Origin: Hondaea fermentalgiana
Lineage: Eukaryota > Sar > Bigyra > Thraustochytrida > Thraustochytriidae
Assembly: GCA_014084085.1 (NCBI GenBank)
Contig: NPFB01000091.1
Coordinates: 62,001 to 126,000 of the forward strand
DNA length: 64,000 nucleotides
Reading direction: 5' to 3'
Part shown: piece by piece, positions 1 to 11,618 of the stretch
How the letters are laid out: each line of letters begins with the position of its first letter
Numbering within the stretch: position 1 is the first letter of the stretch
The notes under the pieces: model-generated
Databases searched by the model: none
Seen by the model: the letters and a program-made list of their open reading frames with translations, nothing else
Told to the model about the DNA's origin: nothing
Made by a program: the position numbers and the translations under genes

Positions 1-8
1 TGTACATA

Positions 9-1512
9 ATGTCAGAGGAAGGGGCGCGCAAGATACAGCACGTGGTCCCGCTTCTTGCGCTGACGCGGTTAGGCACGGAGGTTTCCTCGACCTCGTCGCG
101 CAGGTTGCGCAACCTCGAAGTGTCCGAGTCATGGCGTGAACTAGCTTCCATGGCCCGTGCAGAAATTGTGGGCGAGCCTTCGATCGTCACCACGGTTCGC
201 GATCTCAACGTCATGATTTTGGAGACGGAAATTCTTGCCTTTAACTTTACGGTCGTCACCTACTTTCTCGGGCGTAAGCGGGGAGAAATGAGCTTTGAGG
301 AGGAGGCTGCTCTCATCGAGTCTCCGGCATTCTCGCTGGAGGAGCACATTATCGACGACGATATTGACACGCATTGTCTCGTGGCCAGCAGTGACGACCG
401 CGTCTTTGTCGCTTTTCGCGGCACAGCATCCGAAGCCAATGCACGAACGGACTTGGCCATGCAATTGGTGCCATGGGACCTGGCCAACGACGTTGAGCTC
501 GTCAACGACCTGCAAAACGCCCAAGAGTCACTTTTCGCCAAACGCGGGCTCACTGCGCACGTCCATCGCGGTTTTCTTGAAGCCTATGGGCGGATTCGAG
601 ACCAGATTCGCGCCCATATTGAACGACTGGCTGTGGATGAGTACGGGAATCAGATTCGGGCAGTCTTTTGCACGGGGCATTCCCTTGGCGCAGGACTCGC
701 GACGCTTTGCGCCTTTGACCTCGGCGCGCTATTGCGCAAGCGAACAAACCGTGTTGACGTGGCGATTGCGTGCACGACGTTTGGCTCCCCTCGCTGCGGA
801 AACTTTGTCTTTCGATCGCGATACAATTTGCTCGTGCCCAAGACAAATCGTTTCGTCAATGCAGGCGACATCATTCCCAAAGGCCCTCCACGGAATCTCT
901 TGCGGGCTCTTACACTAAAAGGCTATCGGCACGTCGGTCGGCAGGTGCTCATGGATGGTAATGGGCGCTTCATCATCAGTCCTTCCCGTATTGAGCGTTT
1001 TTTGCAACACGGGAACCTTTTCTATGGCAACAAGCCCAAGTCGCACACGACTATGCGCTATGCATACAGTCTGCTTCTTTGGTGCATCATGGCGCACTAC
1101 CGCGTTTTTGATCCGGATCTCTGGCACGTGCATATGGAAACGATCGATTCTATTGGCCGTTCGCGCAAGCAATACATGAACGCCGTGGTTCGCGAACGAT
1201 ACAATGAAGTGATTCGAAACAAGGGCTTTCGATACCGAGTGGGGCGCACGGAAGTTCGTGATATGGGAATGCAAACCGAGATTTCTCAAGACGGAGATGA
1301 ATTTCCTGCTCAGGCCTTGCTCGACCAATTTCGCCGCATTGCTCAAGTCAACCCCAATGATCCTAGCGTACGCTCGGTGCTTGACCGGATGCATCACGTC
1401 ATTGATCACATAGACCATCGAGACACAACTCACAATGACAATGATGACGAAGTCACTGACACGGAAGAGGAGTTGGCGGAGGAGGAGGAGGTGGAGGAAG
1501 ATGATGATCATC

Positions 1513-1547
<35 letters not shown>

Positions 1548-1760
1548 GACCACTATGCCGAAACATCGCAAGAAGCAGCATACGGACACGAGCGGGACAA
1601 CAACTGCACCGACAAGGGCGATTCGGAGGACCATGTCGGGGCCTCTAGCTCGCCTTTTTTTGTGTCGCCCGATCACGCATCAGCCGTGCAACATCCTTTC
1701 AAGCAGCACAAACGCGACAACAACCAAGACGACGACGCGCTGCATCTCGACATCGTGTAA
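9..1760 (+). CDS. Class 3 lipase (sn-1 diacylglycerol lipase-like), possibly 5'-incomplete
   Basis: An alpha/beta-hydrolase of the lipase_3 family, expected to cleave acyl esters of di- or triacylglycerol. The nucleophile elbow GHSLGAGL puts the catalytic Ser at residue 225. The likely Asp is D287 in NAGDIIP and the likely His is H346 in KSHTTMRY, so the triad looks complete. The motif order and the FRGT oxyanion segment near residue 138 match DAGL/class-3 lipases. The C-terminal ~120 residues are acidic and disordered and contain a run of 12 Gln (about 502-513) encoded by pure CAA. No stop precedes the first ATG in frame before the window edge, so the true start or an upstream exon may lie outside. 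No convincing transmembrane bundle is visible, unlike animal DAGLs. Substrate is not determined by sequence. Confidence 0.85.
1512..1547 (+). repeat. CAA trinucleotide repeat (polyGln) in lipase gene
   Basis: Twelve consecutive CAA codons encode a Gln tract in the acidic C-terminal tail of the lipase. A pure repeat of this type is expected to vary in length between strains. Confidence 0.9.
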
Positions 1761-2238
1761 TTGCCTGTAGTAGGCGTAGTAGTACGACAGACAAGCAAGC
1801 AAGCAAGACCCACTGTCTGACTAGCAGTGACTAAACCGAAACTAGTTATGATTCTATATAACCTACACGAATCTAAGCGCATCGTCTCCAACGTGTTGTT
1901 GGCACGAAGAAGACTCCATCCAATCCGAATCCATCTCGCCGCCGCCGCCGCCGCCGCGCACGCTCGCGCCGCGCGCCACTCCGGCCCCGGTGAGGTCAGG
2001 CCAGGCCAGGCGGGACCAGGCCAGGCCAGGCCGGGCAAGCAGGCACGCACGCAAGCTTGGGCGAGGCGAGCTCGGGCAAGAAAGCTAGCTCGGGCAGCGA
2101 GAACGGCGACGAGGGAGGCCTGCACGTTGACGTGGAAGACGTGGCCACGCGCGGCGACACGAGGGGCCGTCGCAACGGAGCGCGGGAGACGAGCGTGGAG
2201 AGGAAGGCGACCGCTTGGGCTTGCAGAGAACTGCCAAG
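1761..2238. other. Intergenic region and 5' UTR of the Ca2+ ATPase gene
   Basis: No gene is seen. The region has a short AAGC/CAAG repeat near 1791-1808, a TATATA at 1855-1860 that could be a promoter element (weak), a GCC run near 1930-1950 and imperfect CCAGG repeats at about 1990-2035. It must hold the promoter and leader of the following ATPase gene. Confidence 0.6.
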
Positions 2239-5200
2239 ATGCTGTCAAGTCGCAACCATGAGCCGTGGCACCTGGACGTCACAGAGTAAGTTTCTCAACT
2301 TTTTGGGGCGGGGGGGGGAGGGGGGTGTACGACGGGGCGCGTCGAGGACAACGCGAGCAGAGAGTGTGGCAAGCCATGGATGTGGATGTTGGACGCAGCG
2401 AGCTCGTTACAATCTCGCGTCGACACCTCTGCTTGCGTGTTTCGTGTTCAATTGGTCGCGGAAGTGCAGCTGGTCTGACGGAACGAAAATGCATCCTTGC
2501 ACAGAGTGGTGGACGCCCTGCGGACGAACCTGAGTCGCGGACTCACAGAAGAAGACGCAGCGCAGCGCGCGATGCTGCATGGTAAAAACGAGCTGCCCGC
2601 AGAAGAACCTACACCATTCTTCAAGCTTGTGCTCAAGCAGTTCGAAGATCTCATGGTTCTTCTTCTCCTTGGCGCTGCAATGATCTCCTTTGTGCTCGCC
2701 ATCTTCGAGGACGAAGAGGACAAAATCACAGCATTTATGGAACCGCTTGTGATCCTGCTCATTCTTATTGCCAACGCCATTGTAGGTGTTGTGCAAGAAT
2801 CGAACGCTGAAAAGGCAATACAGGAGCTCAAAGAGTACGAGGCGGCGTCAGCCGTTGTCCTTCGCGATGGCGTGGAGCGGCAACTTCCTTCGTCTGATCT
2901 CGTTCCCGGCGACCTGGTCAAGATCCAGGTCGGGGGCAAAGTTCCTGCGGACTGCCGCGTTGTTGTTATTCATAGCGCTGTCATGACAGTAGACCAGTCT
3001 GTTTTGACGGGCGAGAGCGACTCCTGTCAAAAGACGGTCGAACGGCTCGTGCGGCGTTCAAGCATCAGCGAGCCAACGCCGGCCGGCCTGCAAACCGCGA
3101 TCAACGATACGGTTGTGAACCAAGACAAGATCAATATGATCTTTGCAGGAACCCTGGTTACGCGCGGCAGCGCGCTCGCCATAGTCACGGCGACAGGCGT
3201 GAACACGGCCATTGGAAGCATTCATCGTAGCATCTCGGACCAGGAGCCGGAAAAAACACCTCTCAAGATCCAGCTTGATGAGTTCGGTGAGCAGCTGAGC
3301 AAATGGATTGCTATCATCTGCATTGTCGTTTGGGTGATCAACATTCACCACTTTGATGACCCAATTCACGGCGGTATTCTGCGCGGTGCCATTTACTACT
3401 TTAAAATCGCGGTGGCGCTTGCTGTGGCGGCAATTCCCGAAGGCTTGCCGGCGGTGGTGACCACCTGCTTGGCGCTTGGGACGCGACTCATGGCCCGCGA
3501 GGGCGCGATCGTGCGCTCGCTTCCCAGCGTTGAGACCCTGGGTTGCACGTCTGTCATTTGCGCAGACAAGACCGGTACGCTGACGACGAACCAAATGGTC
3601 GTGAACAAGATTGTAATTGCGACAGACATGCGTGGCGCCGCAGCGGGCGTGAAATCGAGCGAGAGCAATGAAGGCGGCAATGCGATGAGCGCGATGGCGG
3701 CCTTTGCGAGCGCTGTGACAGGCGGTCGCGGCGCCGCAAACGGCGGGCAAGCTGGGGTTAGCCACGGCAAGCAGGACCCGGCGCTCTTGGAACTCGATGT
3801 CGAGGGGGCCGATTACACGCCCGTGGGGAGAGTAACACTTACCCCATCACTGACCTCGAACAGCAGCCCTGTGGTTCTCGAGAACCCGGCTGCGTCGAAC
3901 CCGGCGCTCACCGATATGGCGCGCATTGCTGCACTCTGCAACGAAGCCTCGCTCGAGTACGACCCTAGCTTGCACACGTTTGTGCGCACGGGCGAACCGA
4001 CAGAGGCAGCTTTGCGTGTCATGGTCGAAAAGCTTGGGCTGCCCAATGACATGATCGTCAACGACCGCGAGGACTTGCGCGACCTTATTCAGCGCGGCGA
4101 GTCGGCCGTAGCAATCACTTCGCAAGCCTGCTCGTGCTCGCGATACTGGAAAAATCAGTACAAGAAGGACGCGATGCTGGAATTCACCCGTACGCGCAAG
4201 AGCATGAGCGTCATTTGCACGCCATCTGTCCCAGAGTCAATGGCTGCAAATCAGACCGCGTCTGGGGCCAGGCCTCGCCTGCTTCTTGTCAAGGGCGCTC
4301 CAGACTCGATTATCCACCGCTGTGTACGCGCGAGGCTCAACTCGGGCGGAACCGTTCCCGTGACGAACAGCTTTCGAGATGATTTTATGGCCAAAGTGAG
4401 CGAGCTTTCCTCGCAGGGCCTCCGTTGTCTCGCCCTGGCCCAGGGCGAGGCTCCTGCGGAGTCTCAGTCAGCCCTCGACATTACCAACGTGAAGCACTTT
4501 GAAGCCATCGAGCAACAACTCACCTTTGTTGGTCTCGTCGCGATGCGCGATCCCCCACGACCCGAGGTGCGCTCCGCCATCCATGAGTGCCAACGCGCTG
4601 GTATCCGAGTCATGGTGATCACGGGCGACGCCAAGGAGACGGCGGAAGCCGTCTGTCGCGAGATCGGGGTCTTGCCACGTAAACACGCGGACGACGCGGC
4701 GGCCCACGAGCCGTACATGGCAGGACCAAGCGACCGCGAGCTCGTGGGCCTCATGCACGCTCCGTCGGACGACCCAACACTTGGGGGAAGATCGATTTCT
4801 GGGGCCACGTGGTCCGGCATGAGCGCCGAGGAGCAGCGCGTCGCTGTGAAGCGTCTTACAGTCTTTTCGCGCGTCGAGCCCAAACACAAGCTCGAGGTGG
4901 TGCGATACCTGCGCGAGGCGGGTGAGGTTGTGGCCATGACCGGTGATGGCGTCAATGATGCGCCGGCCTTAAAGCAAGCGGACATTGGCATTGCCATGGG
5001 GTCGGGTATGCCCGTTGCCCGAGAGGCAAGCAACATGGTCCTCGTGGATGACAACTTTAACACGATCGTGAGTGCCGTACGACAGGGACGCGCCATCTTT
5101 GCCAACACCAAGCAGTTCATTCGGTACTTGATTTCTTCTAACATTGGCGAGGTAGCGTGCATCTTCTTCACGGCTTTGCTTGGCACTCCAGAGGCTCTGA

Positions 5201-5961
5201 TTCCCGTGCAGCTGTTGTGGGTGAACTTTGTCACGGATGGATTGCCAGCGACAGCGCTCTCCTTCAATTTGCCAGACTCGGACGTGATGCGCCGGAAACC
5301 GCGCAGTCGCAAGGAAGGAATCGTCGACGCCTGGATGGCTTTTCGGTATATGGTGATTGGTCTCTATGTGGGCCTTGCGGTCGTGCTTGGGTTTTGCTGG
5401 TGGTACACGCTCTTTGAGGGCGGGCCGCAAATTTCATTTTCTCAGCTCGTATCCTTTGAAAGTTGTGTCGAGGAAGAGGCACAGGCGCAGGGATACTCTT
5501 GCAAGATCTTCAAGCACGGGCACGACGGTCAGATTCGGCACCCGAGCACGATTGCTCTGTCCATTCTCGTCACGATCGAAATGTTCAATGCTCTGAACTC
5601 GCTGTCAGAGAACGAGTCTCTCTTTAGCGTGCCACCTTGGTCGAACGCGTGGCTCTTGGCTGCGATTGCGCTTTCTTTCGGACTCCACTTTGGAATTCTC
5701 TACGTCCCGTGGCTGGCAAACATTTTCTCTGTAGCGCCCATCACGTTTGACGAGTGGCTAGCGGTCTTTTGGTTCTCCTTTCCCGTGCTTGTTCTCGATG
5801 AGACGGTAAAGTTCTTTTCGCGTCGCTTGCTCACCCGGGGTCTCCTGGGTCACCGCTCCTCGCGTAGCAAGGGTTCCTCGTCGAAGCTGAAAAAGCATTC
5901 GTTCAACTTTGGCGGGGTGAGCTTTGGCGACGATGATCCGAGTGGTCTCAAACAGGTCTAG
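2239..5961 (+). CDS. SERCA-type P2A Ca2+-transporting ATPase (two exons)
   Basis: This pumps Ca2+ from cytosol into the ER at the cost of ATP. Exon 1 is 2239-2285 and exon 2 is 2505-5961; the intron runs from GTAAGT at 2286 to CACAG at 2504. Splicing joins MLSSRNHEPWHLDVTE to VVDALRTNLSRGLTEEDA, giving 1,167 residues with the normal SERCA N terminus. Diagnostic motifs are TGES (A domain), AIPEGLP (M4, carrying the Ca-site Glu), CADKTGTLT with phospho-acceptor D370, KGAPDS, TGDGVNDAP, and M5-M6 SSNIGE and NFVTDGLPATA. The M8 segment VTIEMFNALNSLSEN is also conserved, so both Ca2+ sites appear intact. The protein is about 170 residues longer than animal SERCA. Much of the excess is a Gly/Ala/Ser-rich insert after the phosphorylation site and a basic, Ser-rich C-terminal tail. 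The downstream K+ channel gene is convergent. Confidence 0.93.
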
Positions 5962-6358
5962 TATGTTACTCATGTCGAGGTCTTTCACGTTTTACAAGTA
6001 ACAACACGAGGTCAGAAGGAATGAAGCGTGGGATCATATGTTCGTTCCTTCTCTTTCCCGATTGAATGAATCTTGCGCAGGAATGCGCTCTGTCAGATTT
6101 CCGTATAACACGCTTCGCTCAGTTGGTCAAGGCGGATGGAGCTTTTCCTAGGACAAAAAGTATAGTCGAGTGAAATCAAAAAAGAGATGAAGAAGATACT
6201 GATAATGAAAGTAACCTTTCGTGAGCGGCATTGCCGGAGGCAGTTTCGTTGATCCTTGCTGGTGAGTGCGCGCAGAAGGCTGAAAATATTATTGTTCTCT
6301 CTCTCACACACACTGTAAGTATTGTGCGTGTTTGGAAAAGAACTCGTGTGGTCACAAT
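5962..6358. other. Convergent intergenic region between Ca2+ ATPase and K+ channel genes
   Basis: About 400 bases hold the 3' UTRs of two convergent genes. Local A+T is higher than in the flanking coding sequence. No RNA gene or open reading frame of note was seen. Confidence 0.6.
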
Positions 6359-9160
6359 CTATTTTTCATTTTGTGAGACCTGCATTATGGCCAGCGTGGA
6401 GGCAAGCATGGCATGAAGCTGCTCGACGCTTCCGCGAAGCTTGCGGTTGTCCTCGATGAGGAGCTCTACAGATCGGTCGACCTTGCTCAACCAGGCTTGC
6501 ATCGACTTGAATTGCGCCTTGCTGACGCCATCGCCCCCGCTCGGCCCATTGCCCATATCGTAGTCGCTATCATCATCATTTTCGTCGTAGAGAGAGTCCG
6601 CCAAAGAGGTGTAGCTGGAGCTGCTTGTCAGCTGCGATCGAAGGTCCCCCCCGGCATCTGATTCCGCCGCCTTGACATCATCGTCGCGCGTGGCGACACC
6701 GGGAAAGCTGGTGATGAAGTTTTGCGCTCGAATTGCAGACATGTCCACCTTGGAGTTGGCACCTTTGTCGATGCTCCGGCGTCTGTTGACGTGCTCGAGT
6801 CGCTTTTTCGCGTTAAAGCGGATCTCGCTGGCCACATCAGGATATTCGTCCATGAGTGACCTGAGATCGGCCTTACTCAAGGCATAGACATGGCATTCTG
6901 AGGCAGCAACGACAGAAACGCGATGTCTTTCGGAAAGCATGCAGCCAATTTCGCCAAAGTATGAGCCCTGAATGATGCTCTTGAACTTGCGACCGTCAGA
7001 AAGGACAACCACGGCGCGACCTTCGATAAGAAAATACATTTCATCAGCGTGCTGCCCGCGCGTCGAAATGTAGTCGCCCTTTGCGTATTGCAGCGGTCGA
7101 AGAAGCGACACGGTCGACGCAATGAATTGCGGGCTCTTGTTGAGGAAAAAGGGTACTTTCGGTACGAGGTGTCGATGAACGTGCAGCGTTACCTCGGTGC
7201 GCAATTGCGTCGAGAGCATGGACAGCACGCTGGCCATTTCGTTTGGGTCTGCGTCGCTGCTTTCGCGTGTAGTTGCGTAATCAAAGTAGGTCATGATGCG
7301 CCTGCGCATGGCCCACGGCATGTGTGTTTCGCGCATAAAATCCACGAGGAGTCGCTGCTTGCGCTTGACAGCAGCTGTGCGCCTGTCGAACATTGTCATG
7401 ATCGAAGAGATGGTGCTGATAACAAAGGCATACCAGCTGACGCCGACGACCATGCAGACAATGCTGAATATTTTCTCACGATTCGTGAAAGCCCGGACGT
7501 CTCCGTAGCCAATGGTGGTGAGCGTGCTAAAGGACCAATAAATGGAACTTAAATATTTGGACATGTCGTCATGATTTTCGATGCCGTATTGTACGATCCA
7601 ACTGTCCTCCGGTATGGTGTCATGCCCTGCCCAAGCGACAAAGTACCAAAAGCAGCCAATGAGGTGCGTGACGAGGAAAACACCGAAAATAACCTTGAAC
7701 ATCCGCGTAAAGGCCCCGTTCATGCCAATGTTGTGACGCTCCCACTGCTGGAAGTAGCGCATGAGTTTGAAGACTCGCAACAGCTTAAGGAGTCGTAAGA
7801 GCTTCATGAGGCGCAACAGCCGAGGAAGTCTCGCAATCTTACCAAGTCTATTAATCTGCGCCTCCTCGACGCTTGAGTCAAGCGAGACGAATCTGTAAAT
7901 TGGCACGGAAGCAACGACGTCCAGAATGAACCATGTACGCATGTAGTGGAGAACGATGAGCTTGGGCTCAACAATTAGCTCTCCATTGGAATCCTCGTAG
8001 GCGCAAACCACATTGACGAAAATGTCCAAGATGAAGAGCACGTCGACAAGAAGATCAAAGGTGGCTGCGCCGCCGGTGACCTCAATATCGAAACACACGC
8101 GCACCGGTACGGTGAAGACAACATACAAGAGCATTGCAATCAAGAGTGCCTCCCACACGCGTCGAAAACGATTGCGGGGCAGCATGATAAACCAGTGCTT
8201 TGAAGTGTACGCCGTCTGTTTGTAGAAACGCGGATCGGTCTCGTCGTACATGTCGGCGTGCCCTGCGCCAGAGACGCCGTAGAGTCGCATATCATTTTCT
8301 ACCTGTTTAATGCCCCCGATTGTTTTCGCAGCGACGCGCAGCTTGCGCCAGTGTTTCTTTGTTGTTTCTTCTTGCTCGCTCGGTGATGCTGTATGTTCAT
8401 CTCGCGCAGGCGTAGTGATTTCTTGCTCGAGCCGTTGTCCAGCCTCAGAAGGAAGATCGCCAACAGCATCTTGCATTTCGCTGGCGATAATTTCAGAGCT
8501 CGTTCGACGCCCCCCCGAGTCTGTTCCGCTCGCGGGGCGCGATAGACTATTGCCCTTGTTGCTCTGTCGAAAGCTCTTCATTTTCATTGAGCCATCCTTG
8601 GCAGTGTGCTCCTTTGTCGATCGTCGCACGGCGCTATGTCTGGATGTGAGATCTGGAAGAGCATCTTCGAGACTTGGTGACGGGAAGTTGAAAGCGTCGG
8701 AACCGCTGCTCTCGGACGACTTTCCTTCCACATCGGTCTCCTTGCGTGATGCGGCATCAAAGCTAGCCTCTGAGGAGTTGCGTCGTTTCGTTGATTCTGT
8801 TGCAGTCTTGGTCCAAGCATTGCCTCCGTAGACCTTTCCATCAGCCTTGGTACTTTCGTTTACAGAACTTTCTGATGAGCTGGCGCAGTCGCTCTCGCTC
8901 TCGCTTTCATTCTCGCTGTCTTCTTCGCCATCAGCGACCGTGGGGAGGGGAACAACTCTTGAGCGTGGGTGTGCTGCCGCGGAGGAGCCGACGTATTCCT
9001 CGTACTGGTATTTGAGGAGGTCAACCCCGCTCGGGCCAAATCCTTCTGCAGAGTCGAGCGCGCTCAGATCGCCATTGAACCGGGTTCGTTCTCGTGGCCT
9101 TTGGAATGATTTATTGCGTTCAATTGACGCCAGGAGCTGGTTTGGGTTCACACCGCTCAT
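6359..9160 (-). CDS. Voltage-gated K+ channel with cyclic-nucleotide-binding domain (EAG/HCN/KAT type)
   Basis: A 933-residue six-transmembrane cation channel. Residues 1 to ~300 are acidic and Ser-rich and probably disordered. S1 begins near FRRVWEALLIAMLLYVVF; S4 is a dense Arg/Lys ladder (RLPRLLRLMKLLRLLKLLR); the pore has TTIGYGD with GYGD at residues 551-554, which predicts K+ selectivity. A cyclic-nucleotide-binding fold follows at roughly 690-790, with the phosphate-binding cassette GSYFGEIGCMLSERHRVSVV, where the Glu and Arg expected for cNMP contact are present. The tail ends in a probable coiled coil (VELLIEDNRKLRGSVEQL) that could mediate tetramerisation. The start ATG is the first in frame. 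Whether it is depolarisation- or hyperpolarisation-gated cannot be told from sequence. Confidence 0.92.
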   Translation of the reverse strand: MSGVNPNQLLASIERNKSFQRPRERTRFNGDLSALDSAEGFGPSGVDLLKYQYEEYVGSSAAAHPRSRVVPLPTVADGEEDSENESESESDCASSSESSVNESTKADGKVYGGNAWTKTATESTKRRNSSEASFDAASRKETDVEGKSSESSGSDAFNFPSPSLEDALPDLTSRHSAVRRSTKEHTAKDGSMKMKSFRQSNKGNSLSRPASGTDSGGRRTSSEIIASEMQDAVGDLPSEAGQRLEQEITTPARDEHTASPSEQEETTKKHWRKLRVAAKTIGGIKQVENDMRLYGVSGAGHADMYDETDPRFYKQTAYTSKHWFIMLPRNRFRRVWEALLIAMLLYVVFTVPVRVCFDIEVTGGAATFDLLVDVLFILDIFVNVVCAYEDSNGELIVEPKLIVLHYMRTWFILDVVASVPIYRFVSLDSSVEEAQINRLGKIARLPRLLRLMKLLRLLKLLRVFKLMRYFQQWERHNIGMNGAFTRMFKVIFGVFLVTHLIGCFWYFVAWAGHDTIPEDSWIVQYGIENHDDMSKYLSSIYWSFSTLTTIGYGDVRAFTNREKIFSIVCMVVGVSWYAFVISTISSIMTMFDRRTAAVKRKQRLLVDFMRETHMPWAMRRRIMTYFDYATTRESSDADPNEMASVLSMLSTQLRTEVTLHVHRHLVPKVPFFLNKSPQFIASTVSLLRPLQYAKGDYISTRGQHADEMYFLIEGRAVVVLSDGRKFKSIIQGSYFGEIGCMLSERHRVSVVAASECHVYALSKADLRSLMDEYPDVASEIRFNAKKRLEHVNRRRSIDKGANSKVDMSAIRAQNFITSFPGVATRDDDVKAAESDAGGDLRSQLTSSSSYTSLADSLYDENDDDSDYDMGNGPSGGDGVSKAQFKSMQAWLSKVDRSVELLIEDNRKLRGSVEQLHAMLASTLAIMQVSQNEK

Positions 9161-9722
9161 CGTCTCGATGGAGGTCGCTCTCGGCCCTAGCTTGTCCCGA
9201 CCTCCTCGGCCCAGGTACTCACTTGCTGGTTGGCTTGAGGTCGGTTGTGGCTAGCTCGGTCACAACACAAACAAGAAGAGCCACGCCACGCCTCCGACGT
9301 TGCCGCTCTGCGGCACGCGGGCAGCGAGCGCCCTGCCTGGCGGGCAGCTGCGCCTTGTCGTTTTGTCGCGCAGCGCACCACGGCCGTGGTACAAGCCTGC
9401 GCTGTAGCGTTGATCGACGTGGCGGGCCGCAAAGCGAAACGGACTCTTAAAACCCATTTTCGTGACTCTGGGTTCTTTTTTTCTTTCCCTACCGCGGGGC
9501 TTGGAGCGTTACTTTGCTTTATCCAAGGCGGGCCGGCCCTGCTTGCGTTTTACTCTTTTGGAGGAAAGCGGTGTGGAGGGGGGGGAAGGGTGAGCGCGCT
9601 ACCCTGGCGACGGCGTAGCCTCTTTATTGTAGTACCAAATGGTCTGTGGTGATAAGAATCGAGTGCCGACGCGGCTTCCATAATCAAACCAATACCGCAC
9701 TAATGGTGATCATCGTCATCAA

Positions 9723-9764
<42 letters not shown>

Positions 9765-10437
9765 CAAAAGCCCAAGGCTTGATAAGTTGCCGAACGGTCA
9801 CCATGGTGGTGAAGGTCTCGAGTCCCTCGTTGCTTGCTTTGCCGCAATCACTCACTGTCAATCGTAACGGCACCATTATCTTCCATGGACAGTGAATGAC
9901 ACAGTGCTCCACCGCGAAGCAGAGCAGCAGCAGCACCCACCATGGCCACATTCTTGCTGGTATACTATCTCTGCACTAGTCTCGCGTTAATAACTAGTTT
10001 AATAACTAGACTTGTAACTACGCGGTGAGAACATCACGGCGCGTTCTGAAGCGAACGCGGGCTCACGGCGCTGATGCAGAGCTTCTTGGAGAGCCTCAAG
10101 CAGAGGTTCTTGCGGAATGTGGCGGCGTGGGGGCGGTGACCGTCAGGGCGCGGGCTCGTAGCGCGCCCGTAGAGGGCCCTAGGCGTCTGCGCCGCGGACG
10201 CGTGCAAGCGCGGGCGCGATGGAAGGCGGGAATGTTTCGCAGCAGCAGCAGCAGCCTCGATGAGCTGCGCAGAGCAGGGCAGGGCAGGGCAGAGCTGCAG
10301 ACACATCAGAGGGGCGCGTGAAGCTGCAGCACAGCGGCAGGAGGCCCAGGCAAACCCGCAACTTCGAAAGCACCAAGAACCTTCGAATAAATCTAGCGAG
10401 CCAGCAGCCAAGAGCAAAGACAAAGCTTTCGAGCACA
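9161..10437. other. Divergent intergenic region (K+ channel / cystatin)
   Basis: About 1.3 kb without a supportable gene. It contains the promoters of the leftward channel gene and rightward cystatin gene, a pure GCTT repeat at 9723-9765 and an ACTAGT/TAACTAG cluster at 9975-10020. The last ~200 bases before the cystatin ATG are GC-rich, with short GCA and GGGCA repeats. Confidence 0.55.
9723..9765. repeat. (GCTT)n microsatellite
   Basis: About ten tandem GCTT units in the divergent promoter region. The same tetranucleotide recurs at 35548-35578. Confidence 0.9.
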
Positions 10438-10824
10438 ATGACGGACGCAGAGGTCAAGCAGCAGGAGGAGCTCGTCGACTCGCGCCGCGAGGAGGTGCCC
10501 CGGCAGCAGAAGCTCGTGGGCGCCTTTGGCGACCTCCAGGAGCCCGATGAGACCACGCACCAGCTCCTCGACACCTTTTTGCCAAAGCTCGAGGAGACCG
10601 TCCAGTCGTCCGGAGAGAACACCAAGGTCTCGGACGTCGCAGATGTCAAGATCATTGGTGTCCAGCGCCAGGTTGTCGCGGGCACGAACCACAAGATCTT
10701 CCTCGAGATCAAGTCGTCCGGATCCAAGTTCGTCATGACTATTTTTGAGCCGCTCCCCAGCGCGCGCGCCGCCCCTGAGCTCATGGGCGTCGAGAAGCAC
10801 GAGGGCGAGGAGAAGACCGCGTAA
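10438..10824 (+). CDS. Cystatin (stefin-like cysteine protease inhibitor)
   Basis: A 128-residue protein expected to inhibit papain-like cysteine proteases. It carries the first-loop motif QVVAG (QxVxG consensus) within VQRQVVAGTNHKIFLEI, the hairpin that enters the protease cleft. An N-terminal VGAFGD supplies the flexible Gly segment, and EPLPSA could be the second loop. No signal peptide is apparent from the chosen ATG, so a cytosolic, stefin-like location is inferred. The N terminus is about 25 residues longer than animal stefins and highly charged. The frame is open upstream to another ATG at 10318, but the extension is compositionally unlike a protein, so 10438 was chosen. Codons are strongly G/C-ending, suggesting high expression. 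Confidence 0.85.
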   Translation: MTDAEVKQQEELVDSRREEVPRQQKLVGAFGDLQEPDETTHQLLDTFLPKLEETVQSSGENTKVSDVADVKIIGVQRQVVAGTNHKIFLEIKSSGSKFVMTIFEPLPSARAAPELMGVEKHEGEEKTA

Positions 10825-11618
10825 GCGCGTTTTGCATAAATAAGTCTGACTCACCCTTTTATTTGCACGCCGACATCCCCTTTTCCTCCCGTCGCTGGAT
10901 TTCTTTTTAACCTGCAACTAATTAGTAAGGCTACCCGAGGTAGGTAGACAAACCACTAAGTGACGTTTGAGTGATTTTTGAATTAGAGTTGGATTGATGC
11001 ACGAACTAAGCCTTGCGAAAAGCTGCCGCAGTTGTGATGTCATCGGTGGGTGGCCTTGATTGATCGCAACACCCACGGTAGACGTCGCGACCAAGCAAGT
11101 TACAATTTATACCGAAAGGAAAGTAATTTCATTACTTTCGCGCTGTCATGGGGGAAGGATGTCCAGAACTTGGACGGCGCGATTTACTTTAAAACGCGCC
11201 GAGTATACAAGCCATGCAGCTCCTTTCTGTTTGTAAGTTGCCTGTAGGGCTGACTGTTGCGCTGCATTGTTCATCATTTGCAGGTTTACAGTGGGCCACG
11301 TGCTTTTTCCGTACTGAATGACTAAATGAATCGATCAAAAAAAAAAACGAGTGAATCCCCCATGCGATCGTCTGCACGTAGGCCTGTTCATCTGTGTTTC
11401 TTCTTTTTTCTTTCTCTTTGCTTGCAAACTACGCTATTCTGAGGTGGTTTTTTAAAATCTGCCCGTGACTTGGGACTTGCATGTCCGCGAATTTCACTCA
11501 ACATCTCTTCTTGGATTGCTGAGAATGTTGCTCCTCCTCTTGATGGCCCTCCTCCTCCTTCTTGATCCCCCAAAAAAGGAAAGAATGGAGTCGTGGACGT
11601 GTGAGTTTGCTGCACCGT
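10825..11618. other. Convergent intergenic region (cystatin / lipoyl-KGD4)
   Basis: About 790 bases between convergent genes. It is richer in A+T than the coding DNA and has an A10 run at 11338-11347 and pyrimidine-rich stretches near 11398-11420. No coding, tRNA or other RNA signal was recognised. Confidence 0.55.

Noticed and set aside
9723..9765. Regular short repeats considered as CRISPR-like
   Set aside because: Simple tetranucleotide microsatellite with no spacers; eukaryotic context.
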